From Heterobilharzia americana (lineage: Eukaryota > Platyhelminthes > Trematoda > Strigeidida > Schistosomatidae): 64,000 nucleotides of DNA. Positions within the stretch are counted from its first letter, which is position 1, and the number at the start of each line of letters is the position of its first letter. Under the pieces are notes generated by a model. It saw only the letters and a program-made list of their open reading frames with translations. It was not told the origin of the DNA and did not search any database. Location: the NCBI GenBank assembly GCA_944470555.2, contig OX104127.1, forward strand, positions 160,059,276-160,123,275, written 5' to 3'. A program made the position numbers and the translations under genes. Shown in pieces: positions 20,487 to 31,554 of this stretch.

Positions 20487-21026
20487 ATTATACTAATGAA
20501 AAGCTATTACGTTTCCATTAAAACATCCATTTGTGCATTGTTTTTCAGTTCCTATTCTTCTTCTATCTCATCTTACTCTTGATACCTCATACGTCATCTT
20601 TTAAGCTTCTATTTGCAGAATATTTACCCATCTCTCATAATTACCCAATGACTTGTCAACATACACTACTTATATACATTGTTATAAGTAGCATACATTA
20701 CAGTGGTGATGTAATATGCTTTAATAACCTGTTAAAAATCAACTGATTTTCAGTTAATGCCTTATATCTCGAAAGAAATTTCATCTCAAGGGCATGCCTA
20801 CATACACACACACACACACACCTAGAATTTTGGCAAAGGCGAAGTGGTAAACAATGTGACTGATTACATGTGACATGTTAACGATCTATTATATTTGTAA
20901 AAATCTAATTTCAACTATTCTTTGAAAATTCTTATATCATTAAAACAATTTCATGTATTTATTTATAGTATTACAAGAAAAATATTATTCACGGTGTTTA
21001 TTGACAGAATCTACAAAATTAAAAAG
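20487..21026. other. AT-rich stretch before the first recognised RhoGEF exon
   Basis: Contains an (AC)8-like run at about 20804-20820. No promoter element can be supported, and the pyrimidine content before 21027 is low. Confidence 0.4.
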
Positions 21027-21292
21027 TGGACAAATTTACTGTTAACATTTCTAATCCCTGTATTAATCAATTATCAATGATAAGTTATCATTATAAATAT
21101 GGATTTTATTTATCGGATAAAGATGAGAATACAGAAAGTTCAATGATCAATACTGAACAACAACATCAATTATCAGCGTATAAATCATTTAATCAAAGAA
21201 AATATATTGTAAAAGAATTAGTTAAAACACAGATTGATTTCACATTAGATATGAAAACTGTTTTATCTGCATTCAATTCTATTACAATGGAG
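21027..21292 (+). CDS. RhoGEF exon 1 (first recognised): N-terminal lead and first DH helix
   Basis: The frame is open from a stop at 21020 to a GTAATT donor at 21293. The last third reads as the start of a Dbl-homology domain: a residue run like QRKYIVKELVKTQIDF, followed by LDMKTVLSAFN, matches the conserved first helix in which a K/R-rich turn leads to 'EL..TE..F..DL'. The first 50 or so residues are polar and unrecognised. The 5' border is uncertain. The AG at 21025-21026 lacks a good pyrimidine tract, and an in-frame ATG sits at 21077, so this could be an initiator exon or start at a later acceptor. The exon ends in phase 0 and joins exon 2 in frame. Confidence 0.75.
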
Positions 21293-21470
21293 GTAATTAT
21301 TCACTTTTGTAAATTATGAATTATTTTAAACTGATATAGGTTTAAAACTAATGTATCATTTCTTATTCGGATTAAGATATTGGTGATTGTATTTCAATTT
21401 GAGCGGAATTTTTAACTTATAAGTTCAAGAGTATTTTGATGTATTTAAACAAAAGGTATATTTGACAAGC

Positions 21471-21531
21471 ATAAACTATTTCTATGATGACTCCCAAAGA
21501 GAACGAAACGCGCGTACTGGATCCTACTGCA

Positions 21532-21537
<6 letters not shown>
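21471..21537 (+). mobile_element. S1 hammerhead remnant in intron 1
   Basis: 'GATGACTCCCAAAGAGAACGAAACGCGCGT' followed by 'ACTGGATCCTACTGC' is the stem II, GAAAC, stem III and stem I part of the S1 hammerhead. The CUGANGA box is damaged, but stem III (ACGCGCGT) is the best preserved in the window. Confidence 0.6.
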
Positions 21538-21579
<42 letters not shown>

Positions 21580-22166
21580 CTGTCCTTTGGCTTCCTAGCG
21601 GAACATAGGGTTTCAGTAGAACATAGCCAGCCTCTTTAACCTGGCTGCACAAGCTTTCATTTCATCCTCACACCATCTCCTTCATTTAACCCTAGGACAC
21701 CCAAGTTGTCCTTTCACGTTTTAATTCCACTTGTGGGCCTGGTATGTGGTATCTCCAAACGGTTTTCTCAGTAAATGCACAATTCATTTCCATGTTCTTC
21801 CTCTCCAGATTTGTTGGGCAATGGGTTCTTGGTTAGTTGCCAGACACAGTAATTTACTTGTTGCTTATTATTATTATTATTCTGGCCATCTGATCTTCAG
21901 CAATCAACCAGCGTAGGCAGCTGTTGATGAATGTGTGTAATTTGTTGGAAATGCTTTCCATGATGCGCCAAGTTTCTGGACCACATAGAAGCACTGACCT
22001 ACTTGACTGAATCAGTGTTGAAAATCCGGATGTTGTTCTTGCTTTATGCTGAGTGTAGTGCAGTGCAGTGTAGTGCAGTGCAGTGCAGCATATCTCCACA
22101 CTGATTTCATACTGATAAAGGAAAGTGTGTCTTGTTGTCTTTCCGATCGTGACTGCTTTGACATCC

Positions 22167-22445
22167 TCATGTGTGCCTGTGCTGCTGCCTGTAGTTGAGA
22201 GGATGCTGTCTAGGTGTGTAGGTGTTTAGGTGGGTAGGTAGGTAGGTGAAAGAGACAACTCTCCTTAAATTTCTATCGTTGATGGTGATTGCAGCTTGTG
22301 ATTGTTGTTGTTCTTGTTGGTTGGGTATCTTCATCACCTCTGTCTTCTCTACGTTCGTTTGAAGTGTTGTTTTTGCTGCCTCTTCTATCAGGTTGTTGGT
22401 TTTTGCCTGTAGATCTTTGAGTTTGTGCTGCATGATATTAGACAT
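22167..22445 (-). pseudogene. LINE family A reverse transcriptase thumb fragment
   Basis: The frame KLKDLQAKTNNLIEEAAKTT, then 'NVEKTEVMKIPNQQEQQQ' and 'VVSFTYL' corresponds to the stretch after the catalytic palm box in RTE-like proteins ('L.LN..KTK.M....' then 'V..FTYLGS'). A stop and a run of ACCTAC-type repeats at about 22215-22250 break it before 'STT'. The same segment recurs in most family A copies. Confidence 0.7.
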
Positions 22446-24252
22446 GAATTAATATGGTTGAAATGCGAATCTTGTAGAGTTTTATCATCGGTTAAACAGC
22501 GTATGCCCATCTCGTTCATGACTGTTTGTTGTATGATTTAGTGCAGTCAGCCACAGGCATGAAGATGATCGGTTACAGTAGGCGGCAACCTTGTCTTACT
22601 CTTTTTTTCACTTCAAAGGCGTGACTGAGCTTTCCATCGTGAATTACTTGGCGTGAAGCATGGTCATATTGCTGTTGAATGAGGTTGATAAATATTTGTG
22701 GTACTAAGTACTGTTGAGGCAGCTACCTGCCAAATTACTTCTCGGTCGACTCTGTCGAAGATCTTTACAAAGTCGATAAAGTTTAGGTACAGATTTGACA
22801 TTCTGCTATTCTATGCTCTGTTCTATGATAATTCGTAGCGTTGCAATTTGATTCTCCCTAATTTGTACTTCCTGAATCCAGCCCGTTCCTGTCATAATTT
22901 TGAACGCAGAGCATTTCTTAATCTCTCTAGGATGATGCGGCTTAATATTTTTTGCTTGGGGTGGACAGGAGCATGATTCCGCCCCAATATTTGCAAAGGC
23001 TTAGGTCTTTCTTGTTTGGGAGTTCTGCAAGGTAGCCCTTCATCCAGTTGGCAGGTAACTTTCCTTACTTCCAAACCTTCAGTGATAGTGTGTGAACATG
23101 TCTGCTGTTGTCTTTGTGTCTCTTTTCAGTGCTACTGGTAGAATTCCATCTGGTCATGCTGCTTCACAGGATTTCAGCAACTTTATGACGTTCCAAACTT
23201 GTGCTTCTGTTGCAGGGTTTGTGTTTACTGGTAGTTCTGCGGTTGCTGGCGGTATTTCTAGACGAGTTAGAGGTAGTGGTGGTGGTGATCGATTCAGGAG
23301 TTTTCGAAGTGGTCAACCCATTGTTTCCTTTGTTTCCCCCCCTTTGATAACTTAGTTTCCTTCACTATCTTTCACTGGTATCATGTGTGTTGATCTCTTC
23401 GCTTCCAGGTAGTAACCCGGTTATTTGATACAATGTTATCAGGTCTCTCCTACCTGCAGCCTGTTCTGCTTCACTTGCCAGTGTTTCGTAGAAGTGTCTT
23501 TTGTCTTTCCAAGCGCTCTTCTTCACCTCCTTGTTGAGCGCTTTATATGCTGTGATCAGTTCCTTTATTCATGCTTCATGTGAGCACTATACTGTTTCAT
23601 CTTCTGCTTCATATTCTTCCTCTCCTCTATCAGCTTCCATGTCTCTGTGGAGATCCATTCCTTGTCTTCTTTCTTCTTCCTTTTAAACACGGTTATGCAG
23701 GTTTCCTTTCACGTCAAGTTTACAGAGTTCCGGAGTCCTTCCACGTAGATTTCCTCGGTAATGTTGCTTAATGTCTCCCACGTTTCCTGATGACTGATGA
23801 CGTGAAGATGTCCTTTGTAGTTTCATCCTTCAGTTTCTGTTCTGGGTGTTGAATTCGAACTGCGGTGGTCTATCACCAGCTTCTTTGAAGGCTTTCAACT
23901 TGATTTTGAAGGTAGATTCCTTGCACCAGATACTAAGTGGTGTGAACCACCTACATCTGCTCCCCTTCTTGATCTTGTATCCAGTAGACTGTCTGCGTCT
24001 GCACTTTCTTCAGATTGAGATGAAGTCGATCTAATTTTTACTGTGTCCATTTGGTGAAATCAAATTTATGTCGCTTTGTGGATATCCTTGTGCTTGAACA
24101 CAGTGTCTCCAATCACTAAATCGTTAAATAGGCAGAAGTCTGCAAACCATTCTCCATTCTCTTTCATTTCACCGAGCTTTTCTTCACGCTTGGTTAGTTC
24201 TCTTCCTGTGTTGTCCGCTCCCATTTTGGCACTCATGTCACTTATTGGAATT

Positions 24253-24666
24253 TTAATTTCGCCAACTGGGGTGGGGACTTGTCCTGTAATGACTACAGTT
24301 GTCTATAGAGTTCCTCCTTCTTCTCTTGGTGTATGTCTGCATTATTTGTAGGTGCGTAGTGTAAAATTGTATGGTTGTAACTTTCCTTCCTTTTGAGTTG
24401 AACTTTGCTGTCATGATCTTGATCCTGGAGGAGATTGGTTGCCACTGCATGAGAGCCTTTGATGCTGTTGAGGACATCGTGATAGCCACCTCTTCCGTGT
24501 GTTCGTGGTTATCGTTTGGGTGACCGAAGTAGATTATTGACTCCTCTCCAGTAGACAGTTTGGAGAGTCCACCTCGATTCCATCTGCTTTCGCAGATTCC
24601 AAGCACTTCTATGCCATATCTTCTCATCTCTTTTGAAATCTGGGCAGCCTTGGTAGCTTCATACAT
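24253..24666 (-). pseudogene. LINE family A endonuclease fragment
   Basis: The 137-codon minus frame begins ISKEMRRYGIEVLGICESRW, keeping the glutamate of the APE-type 'E' motif and the following aromatic. It continues SIIYFGHPNDNHEHTEEVAI and 'RIKIMTAKFNSKGRKVTTIQ', typical of this family's endonuclease core. The opening 'RMATWNV' equivalent lies just upstream in another frame, and the GDLN-type catalytic block is not in frame. It would be the nicking domain of the element. Confidence 0.75.
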
Positions 24667-24940
24667 GATTCAAACATACAATGTCCCCATTCTTACTTTC
24701 GCTCTCATCGAGAGAAGAGGAGACATATCGGTCAGTTGGCTTCCTGAAAGCTTTCATCAATCGGAGTCATTTCGTCTCCCCAATTCCAGCATGGAATAAG
24801 TTTATTTTTATTTTTTACATTTTTCGGTGCATTGAGGTTTTTTAGCGATTGGACTGGTTTTACGGGTTAGGGTTGCTAGCCTTTACCCGGGCTTAGGACT
24901 GGCTAGTAACTAATGAATTAGTTAACTAGGCGAGGTTAGA

Positions 24941-25090
24941 TCCTACTCCTACCCAGTGTATAATTCAATCACAGGCAATATCGTGGTATCCGCATAGAAG
25001 CTCATATGATAACAGACACCATTCAATTAGGTTCAATCAACGACGGTATAATACTACAAGCGACAATACCTTTCTTATGGACTCTAGTTT
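24941..25090 (+). mobile_element. S1 tail fragment
   Basis: 'CAGGCAATATCGTGGTATCCGCATAG' and 'CAATCAACGACGGTATAATACTACA' are S1 tail sequence without head or hammerhead. Confidence 0.6.
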
Positions 25091-25670
25091 AGAAAACAAG
25101 TAAAAATAGCCAATTATCATTGTTGTCATAACAATGTATCTTATTTATAAAAGCATTCCACTTTATTCTTGATTACATTTCCTGGTAAGCACTAAATTAA
25201 CATTTTGCTTCAGTTAAGTTTCTACAACCAACATAATCATTTTCCTTATCTTTTACTCTATTGATTACCTTAGAAAGTCATGATTGAAACCAATGTCATC
25301 AATGAGTATATCTTGACTGCTTAGCAGTAATGACTATATATATCTTCATTTAATGTCTTATGTACAAACATGTCTCTATGAATCACTTCAAATACCATTT
25401 TTCTGTTCAACAAAAACATGATCATATCAAAATAACTCTGCTATATAGATTTGTGTTTTTGTCGTGTGATTTATAAAAGTGGTGAGAATTAAAATGCTTC
25501 AATGTACAGATTTAAGATTAACACCTTTCACAAATTTAAAAGACAAGTATATTTAGCAATTTACAATAGGAGAGAAGTAATTTATCCATATAATATTGAA
25601 TTTTGACTTCTAAATGAATAAGTTTTGAGGAAAACATAAGATTAGTCAAAGTATTTAGTTATAGTAAAGA
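25091..25670. other. Unassigned AT-rich intron sequence
   Basis: No recognised gene or repeat. Confidence 0.4.
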
Positions 25671-25775
25671 TGGATAGTGGCTAGCAGTAGAATTCAAGAT
25701 GGGCACTTCGTCCTATTTGGGACTCGTCAGCTGGATGTACCTGCCTCCCAGTGAGTGGGGTTTTTCCCACAAAGT
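25671..25775 (-). mobile_element. S1 hammerhead fragment
   Basis: Hammerhead and the start of the spacer only. The tRNA-like head is cut off after 'TGAGTGGGGTTTTTCCCAC'. Confidence 0.7.
25681..25744 (-). ncRNA. Hammerhead ribozyme, one core substitution
   Basis: On the minus strand CTGACGA and stem II GTCCCAAATAGGAC are perfect. The closing box is GAAG instead of GAAA. Stem I halves (ATCCAG and TTGAAT) pair partly. This is the best-preserved fold on the minus strand of intron 1. Confidence 0.7.
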
Positions 25776-26035
25776 ATTTAGTGTCTTAAAGGTAGGAAAT
25801 AAGAAGAATGCAACCTGAGATTATTATTATTAGAACACAAACGTGGTACAACAAGGGTACCAAAAAATAAGCCGCACAAAATAATATAATGACATTATGA
25901 AGATATAAAGCCAAGGGAAGTGGACAAAAATAAAACACTATGAGGAATAGAATGATGAGAAAGGTAGTCCATTAAGAGATACTCAAAACAAGCATTCATT
26001 ACTTTTCGGTAACAGAAGATAGGAGAAAGCTATAG

Positions 26036-26690
26036 CATTATCGTCACGGGTTTCATTTCTGAGATACGTCTGATAACATCTGAAGTTCAGTGAGTTGCGT
26101 GGTCTGTCGTGATACACCAACAGAAGAGAACCTGATACAGCTATCCTTCATCCCACGGTGCCATGTTATACACTGATCACTTCTCCGCTTTTTCCAGTAA
26201 GTTCGGTGTGGAAGCTGTTTGAACGACATTAATAACATATGTCCAAGCCACTGAAGCTGACTTGACCTGTCAAATGACGATCTTCATAATGCTCAAACAA
26301 ACGATGTCGTGCCTCAGAATTGTATACATAGTGTTACCACCAGATATGAGCAATCCTAAGGGGACAACAATGGTTGACCACACAGAGTTATCACTCATCC
26401 TCAGCTGAGAGCAGAACTGCTAGCACCAAAACGTTGTAAACCTGACCTTTTACAAACAGACTAATGTCACAATGGTGCCAAAGGTGTCCCAGATTGACAT
26501 ATGCCACTATGGCTTTCAAAATTCAGTTGGAAATTTTATCACACACCTCCTCCATCGATCGCATAACTACCAAGATACGTGAACTTTTTGACTACTTTCA
26601 ATAGCTCATCAATAAGGGTGAGCGCTGGCACAGGCTCTTGCCAATGTTACAAAAGTGCTTCTCATTTTTAACATACTTATGGATACTAAG
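26036..26690 (-). mobile_element. LINE family B, C-terminal coding fragment
   Basis: In the minus direction, broken frames give 'EVCDKISN', 'AIVAYVNLGHLWHH', 'DISLFVKGQVYN' and 'VLAVLL', then 'RNEALRH'-like and 'WHRGMKDSC' pieces. These follow the order of the RTE-like C-terminal region also present at 61380-61860. It has stops and shifts throughout. Confidence 0.65.
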
Positions 26691-27054
26691 TATGGAACAT
26701 GAGATAAAGAATTAGAAACTATATAATACTTTATATGAGATATTTTTAAGTCGAACACACTGGCGGAAAATGATTCACTCTCTCGAAGAATAGAAGCGAT
26801 CTTTGTTTAGCCAGCTTATAGGTTCAAATGTGTATATTACTTCAGATTTATTTACTAACTTCAATAGTTCCTGTCATTTAAGTATACACATAAAAATCTA
26901 TCAAGCATCAGGTCATAATAATTGGATAAGTAAAGGAGTCCGCCACCGCTCCTCTCCTAGCCTTTGTTTTAGCATCATAACACCATCTAAAAAAAATTTT
27001 CAACTAAAAAACTTTTAATTTTTCTCTGTCTTCCATGTAAAAAAACCCAATTAG
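26691..27054. other. AT-rich intron sequence before exon 2
   Basis: No recognised gene or repeat. A 71-codon frame at 26803-27018 ends before the acceptor and is not joined in frame. Confidence 0.35.
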
Positions 27055-27187
27055 ATTACTGAATCAGATCGATATGCATTATTGGGCAATTTGGAACACT
27101 TAACAAGTATCTCTGATAATATTTCAATGGAGTTACAAAAAGAAATTGATGCCTATCCTGAGGATCAAATTAGTTCTGCTTGTGTCG
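27055..27187 (+). CDS. RhoGEF exon 2: DH domain, second helical segment
   Basis: The acceptor is AATTAG at 27049-27054 and the donor is G|GTAAGG at 27188. The 133 bases are open in the required frame and end in phase 1. The translation contains ALLGNLEHLTSISDNISMEL, which fits the DH-family segment 'LFGNIEEI...S..LL..LE' that follows the first helix. A short acidic stretch (EIDAYPEDQ) follows, as expected before the third helix. The exon sits between a LINE family B remnant and a P1 Penelope fragment, but itself shows no repeat similarity. Confidence 0.85.
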
Positions 27188-27284
27188 GTAAGGTACTAGT
27201 CAGTTAATGAAATTCAAGTTATGTGTTTAAATTTAACACTTTTGGTTTCGTCGTATACTCTAAGCTGGATACCTTTATCGTGTA

Positions 27285-27665
27285 ACTTTCAGTGTTTTTC
27301 TATACAGAGTCATCAAATGGTTATTTTGTTTGATTGTTGTGTCATTGACTGGAGAGAGCCGTTCCTCTGAGTCACCTCTGACCTTTCTGACGTTTATCAT
27401 TTTTCTTATCGGTTGATAGATTGAGTCTATGCCTATGGATATATTGATTGGTGACTGACCTGAGTACCAAGCTTCTAGAAATTCCCTGATATTCTTTGTG
27501 TTTCCTCTCTCCGTCCAAAATCTCTACATTGTCAAAATTGAATTCATGTCCATAGTTGTTATCCACGTGCGTTGAAATGGATGACGAAATGTTGTGACGT
27601 TTAATAGCTTATTGGTATTCATGTAAACGAGGGCGAAGAGGTTGACAACATTGTCCAATGTCCAA
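27285..27665 (-). mobile_element. Penelope P1 fragment (3' part)
   Basis: 'GATTGTTGTGTCATTGACTG', 'GATTGAGTCTATGCCTATGG' and 'GTTATCCACGTGCGTTGAAATGG' match 29200-29490 in the same order. It ends within the GIY-YIG codons. The 64-codon frame 27372-27566 (NNYGHEFNFDNVEILDG) is the element's C-terminus, not a host gene. Confidence 0.75.
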
Positions 27666-27794
27666 TGTCCGATTTGAAAAAATCTTTTAATGAAAACTTA
27701 CAGAATTCGTTTCAAACTGGATTTAACAATTTCACCAACCATTTTTTCAGTTTATGTGAGCAGGGGGGTGGGGAATGACACATACATAATATAG

Positions 27795-28510
27795 AGCAAC
27801 GTTTGAAAAACCATTCAAAACTTGGAAACACTGGATAGCTGTTTTGTTGTAGGATCAGACTATTTAGCAGTGGATACTGACGACCCTGGCAGTGATGTAA
27901 TCCAGAAGTTTTGAGTTTAACACTGAGGATATTTTCATTCAGTCACAGGATTGAAATTCAATGGCTTGCATTTTGACAGTGTGACGCATCCACTATATAT
28001 TACCAGTGGTAAGCATTCACTCTCAAACCTGATTCAGTAAAACTCTCTGAGATCGATTTCGATGCAAGTGGCTAGTGGGATCCTGAAAGTAACTCAAAAG
28101 AGGGTTTTTGTGGAATAGTTGACAGACTTAGAAAAGTGAGCCACTGAATTTCAATCGAGTGGTTGAATGGTGAGATACTTGCCAAGTGAAATGATGATCC
28201 CAGACCCTATTGTTTTTGATATCATGAGTGTCTACTGCTGGCGAATCCCAAGCTATGACTGAAACAGCTATTCAGTGCTCCCAGGTTCTCCAACTGATTT
28301 AAATCCGTGAAGTATACTATTTATATCGTTGACTTACAGAAGTAGGATCATTGGATTCCGATCCAATGGTTCAATGGTAACGTGCTGGCCACGGAACTTG
28401 AAGGATCAAAAGGTCCGGTCCTTGATGAGGCCATGGCTGCGTACTGCTAAAGAGTTCTATACTAGACAGACGAAACAGTGGTCCAGTGCTTGTAGGCGGA
28501 GATTTTTAAG
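27795..28510. mobile_element. S2 repeat, degenerate head-to-head pair
   Basis: The minus side (27795-28310) has 'AAACTTGGAAACACTGGATAGC' and the reversed body. The plus side (28311-28510) has the head 'GGTTCAATGGTAACGTGCTGG' and 'CTAGACAGACGAAACAGTGG'. A second, very degenerate unit may lie between them. Confidence 0.6.
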
Positions 28511-28732
28511 TCTGCACAAAAGACAGAATGAATCGACTGAGTATACCATTATAAATTTTTCGGTAAAACATCACTAATTTGGATGAAACATTTGAATCGA
28601 CTAGCCAATAGCTCAGTTAAAAGCACCTTACTAGTTTCCAGCAATGAGTTTTTTTTTCATATTTAACTGACAGTTTTATCTGAAAGTATCCGGAAAACAA
28701 CACTAAAACTTTTCTTTCCACCTTTTATACAG

Positions 28733-28818
28733 CTAAATGCATGAATTCGTCAAAATCATCTTTAAATGAAGCTTTGAAGGCATACATTGTAAACTTTTCA
28801 GTAGATGCTTCAACTAAG
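28733..28818 (+). CDS. RhoGEF exon 3: DH domain, central helix
   Basis: The acceptor is TTTTATACAG and the donor AAG|GTGAGT. The two leading bases complete the split codon from exon 2 (G+CT, alanine), and the remaining 28 codons are open to a phase-0 end. The run LNEALKAYIVNFSVDASTK matches the DH segment in which an aromatic-rich 'Y..Y...Y..A' helix follows 'F......Y', with a conserved tyrosine. At 86 bases it would be too short to call alone. Flanking phase, splice sites and domain order make it convincing. Confidence 0.82.
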
Positions 28819-28950
28819 GTGAGTTAATGTCGAAAAGATGTTGATAAATATTGAGTAACGGTTTTCTCAGTGTTATCTTTCTGAACTTAATTACATTCAA
28901 ATATAATCCACTATGGGATGGTGTTTTTCTTGACAAAATCCAAACGTTGC

Positions 28951-28955
<5 letters not shown>

Positions 28956-28988
<33 letters not shown>
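28956..28988. repeat. (AT)n microsatellite
   Basis: About 33 bases of alternating A and T, just before the P1 end at 29012. Confidence 0.95.
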
Positions 28989-28991
<3 letters not shown>

Positions 28992-29011
28992 TGTTATTGA
29001 AATAATGTAGC

Positions 29012-29793
29012 TCAGGTGGGTGGTCTTGGTTGTATTATGTTCTCTGAACACGGGTTGTTTAATCGTGAAGTTTTCATCGTCTTGCTAGACAGCGATGTCA
29101 TCAGCATTAACTTCACTATGAAGTGAACCGTCAATATCTCCAAGTCAGTGATTTAGTAGCTTGCTTTGACGATGTGGTCTGTGATTGGTTATTTCTTTCG
29201 ATTGTTGCGTCATTGACTGTATAGACTTTTCTGTTGGCTGTTCCTCTGCGTCACCTCTGACCTTTCTGACGTTTATCATTTTTCTTATCGGTTGATAGAT
29301 TGAGTCTATGCCTATGGATGTATTGATTGGTGACTGACCTGAATACCAAGCTTCTAGAAATTTTCTGACATTCTTTGTGTTCCCTCTATCCAACCCACAC
29401 TTCTACATTGTCAAAATTGAATTCATGTCCATAGTTGTTATCCACGTGCGTTGAAATGGATGACGAAATGTTGTGACGTTTAATAGCTTTTGTTGGTCAT
29501 GTAGACGAAAGCGAAGAGGGCGACCACTTTGTCCAATGTAGTGTTGACTACAGTTATTCCAGTTGATTTTGTGAATGATATTCGGTTTGTCTTCTTTGAT
29601 TGTTGTTGCATGCTTTGGTCTACACAATAGTGTTTGCATGGAATTTCTCGGTTTATGAGCTGCATCAATTCCAAGTGGCCTCAGCAATCTTGTCGTGATT
29701 TCTGATATATTCTTTAGTGCTGATGATGTCGTCTAGCAAAACGATGAAAGCTTCACGATTAAACCACCCAGCTCAGAGAGCACAATACAATTA
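29012..29793 (-). mobile_element. Penelope P1, internally deleted copy with both ends
   Basis: The left end is 'GTAGCTCAGGTGGGTGGTCTTGG'. The right end is the inverted block 'GATGAAAGCTTCACGATTAAAC' to 'GAGAGCACAATACAATTAAG'. Between them only the 3' portion and the GIY-YIG domain remain; the reverse transcriptase is gone. The right end has the hammerhead-like core CTGATGATGTCGTCTAGC and on to GATGAAAGC at about 29720-29750. Confidence 0.8.
29403..29687 (-). pseudogene. P1 GIY-YIG endonuclease with conserved core
   Basis: The 94-codon frame contains HATTIKEDKPNIIHKI and NCSQHYIGQSGRPLRFRLHD. It keeps the YIG glycine and the following arginine, which are lost in the three other P1 copies with this region. 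The first tyrosine position reads IIHK instead of IIYK, so it too is imperfect. A frame change after 'HDQQK' spoils the last third. The domain would nick target DNA as part of the full element protein. Confidence 0.75.
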
Positions 29794-29799
29794 AGAATT

Positions 29800-30142
29800 A
29801 TTGTTATTATTAGTATTTGTCGCTTAGGTTCCTAGTGGAACATAGGGCTTCACTACCATGTATCCATTCTACTCTGTTCTCTGCGATCTTTTGAACCTGG
29901 CTCCACTACTGCCCACAAGCTCTCATTTCGTCCTTGTATGATCTCCTCTATGTCACCTTCACCTCGGACGCCCAACTCGCCGTTTCCCATTTGGGTTCCA
30001 CTCGACGGCCTGACCTGGAGCGTGATGTCTCCAAATCGTCTTCTCAGTGTATGCCCAATCCATCTCCCCTTCCTTCTGCATATTTGTTGAGCGATAGGTT
30101 TCTGCCTCGTTGGTTCGTTCCCAGAGTTCTTTGTTGCTATAT
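29800..30142 (-). mobile_element. LINE family A copy, 3' end only
   Basis: A TTGTTATTATTAG tail and 'CGCTTAGGTTCCTAGTGGAAC' signature are followed by C-terminal codons (TIWRHHAPGQAVEWNPNGKR). It abuts the P1 copy on its left. Confidence 0.75.
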
Positions 30143-30149
30143 ATATAAT

Positions 30150-30765
30150 TCATAATTCATTAACTGGATAGAACTTGGAGAGTTGCATCAGTCAAAACGG
30201 TTAGAAGGTTTTGGTCGCAAGTGTCTTTATAGAGTTGATTGCGTTTGGTGGGATCATCACGTGAACAGTGAAGAGGCTAGGGGAAGAGTACTAAGCAAGA
30301 TAGGTGAGGCTATTTATCAAGTTGGCTTGGACATGTATTGTGCATGCTGACCCATCACTGCAGTTGAATTTGGTTTGAAGATGGTTGATGGTGGTCAGAC
30401 GAAGACGTGGCACAAGATGAAGTCCCTAACTGTTGATCTGAGTCATGTAAGGAAAAGTAGACTAACTTAATGTGGTCAGCGAAACGACAGGAACCAGTGG
30501 TTGGGACAAGGCTACAAATCAGTCATAATGGAGCAGATGTATTAAACTGTTGGCATCTTCTGAAGTTTGAATGTTTTCATTAACGTTTATCTTCAGATTG
30601 GCTATTCTATCACCCAACTTTGTCCACTATGACATTACTCTTATTTAATCTACCTGTTCTTTTCGTGCTATTATGAAGTGTAGCAACTTGAAGTGATGGA
30701 TCACTTGTTTGCGAGGTTCTACGTTAATTTTGTCTATCTGTATGTAATTAGAAATACATTGTTTT
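30150..30765 (+). mobile_element. LINE family B, 3' fragment with 3' non-coding block
   Basis: Codon remains include 'RWFGRKCLYRVDC', 'GGQTKTWHKMKSLTVDLSHV' and 'RNQWLGQG'. The 3' block 'CTTATTTAATCTACCTGTTC' to 'GAAGTGATGGATCACTTG' follows. Several stops. Confidence 0.7.
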
Positions 30766-31015
30766 TCTATAACTTTGAATGATATTGTAGATCACTAATT
30801 TTTTCCACATTCTAAACACTTTACTGCATATCATAACTTTACCATTCACATTAAAAGTATTTTAATCAAAGTTAATTGTCTAAGGAATCGTGAACTTCCT
30901 TTTCATTGTCTACCTGCGTGTAGTCAATACACCTTTATAATGTTCACAATTTACACGGTGTTACTTTGTGAAATGTGAGGGTTTTCTTATCGATCAGGTA
31001 TTATAAACAGCTATG

Positions 31016-31240
31016 GTGGTTTACTGGCTTATGATTGGCAGAGGAATCCAAGGCGTGCTTTTCGTCCTATTTAGAACTCTTCAGCTGGATATACCTGCAC
31101 CCCAATGGGGAATGATGTTAGTCCCACTGATTCTTTGAACCTGCTACCCATCACTTCAAATTCCAAGGCGTTATTCACTGTGCTACATAGGCACAATAGC
31201 CATTTCTTGTACAATGGGTATTAGTTATTACTATTTATTT
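31016..31240 (-). mobile_element. S1 hammerhead SINE
   Basis: On the minus strand: tRNA-like head (right part, 'TTATTCACTGTGCTACATAGG' reversed), spacer, then hammerhead (31038-31098). The tail runs into the next unit. Confidence 0.75.
31038..31098 (-). ncRNA. Hammerhead ribozyme, canonical core, altered cleavage triplet
   Basis: The minus strand reads CTGAAGA, then stem II GTTCTAAATAGGAC (one G-U pair), then GAAA. Stem I (ATCCAG with TTGGAT) is good. Where other copies have GTC before the cleavage point this one has GCC, which is not an NUH triplet, so cleavage is unlikely. Confidence 0.65.
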
Positions 31241-31445
31241 ATATACTTGTAATTTTCCGTTGTTTTGTTGGACCGAATTATTCGACCTTTATTGGTATAT
31301 GGGCTCCTATGCGGATGCCTCGATACTGCCTGATTGAGAAGCTACTATGGTACCTCTATGGCGTAGTGGATAACGCCTTGGCATTGGAGTGATAGGCATA
31401 AGGTACGAGTCTCATTGGAAACAACAGCACTCACTGGGGTGTCAA
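31241..31445. mobile_element. S1 tail (minus) facing an S1 tRNA-like head (plus)
   Basis: 31241-31330 reads as a reversed tail ('TATTGGTATATGGGCTCCTATG', 'GCGGATGCCTCGATACTGCC'). 31350-31440 is a plus head ('CTCTATGGCGTAGTGGATAACGCC', 'AAGGTACGAGTCTCA') truncated before its hammerhead. Confidence 0.7.
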
Positions 31446-31554
31446 TAAGTGTTTGCATATTAACTGTATCTTGTTTGTGAAATACAACTTCTCACTTAGT
31501 TCTATCTGGTGGTTTGTGGAGGTTTATCGATTGATTTTAGGTTGAAATTCATCA

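Larger units (their letters stand above)
21538..24940 (-). mobile_element. LINE family A, near full length
   Basis: From right to left on the minus strand: 5' leader (about 24940-24790), endonuclease, linker, reverse transcriptase, C-terminal zone, the 3' block 'CCTTTGGCTTCCTAGCGGAAC', and a (TAT)14-like tail at 21538-21580. At about 3.4 kb it matches the 45816-49018 copy in extent and order. The protein frame is broken many times, so it is not autonomous. Confidence 0.85.
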
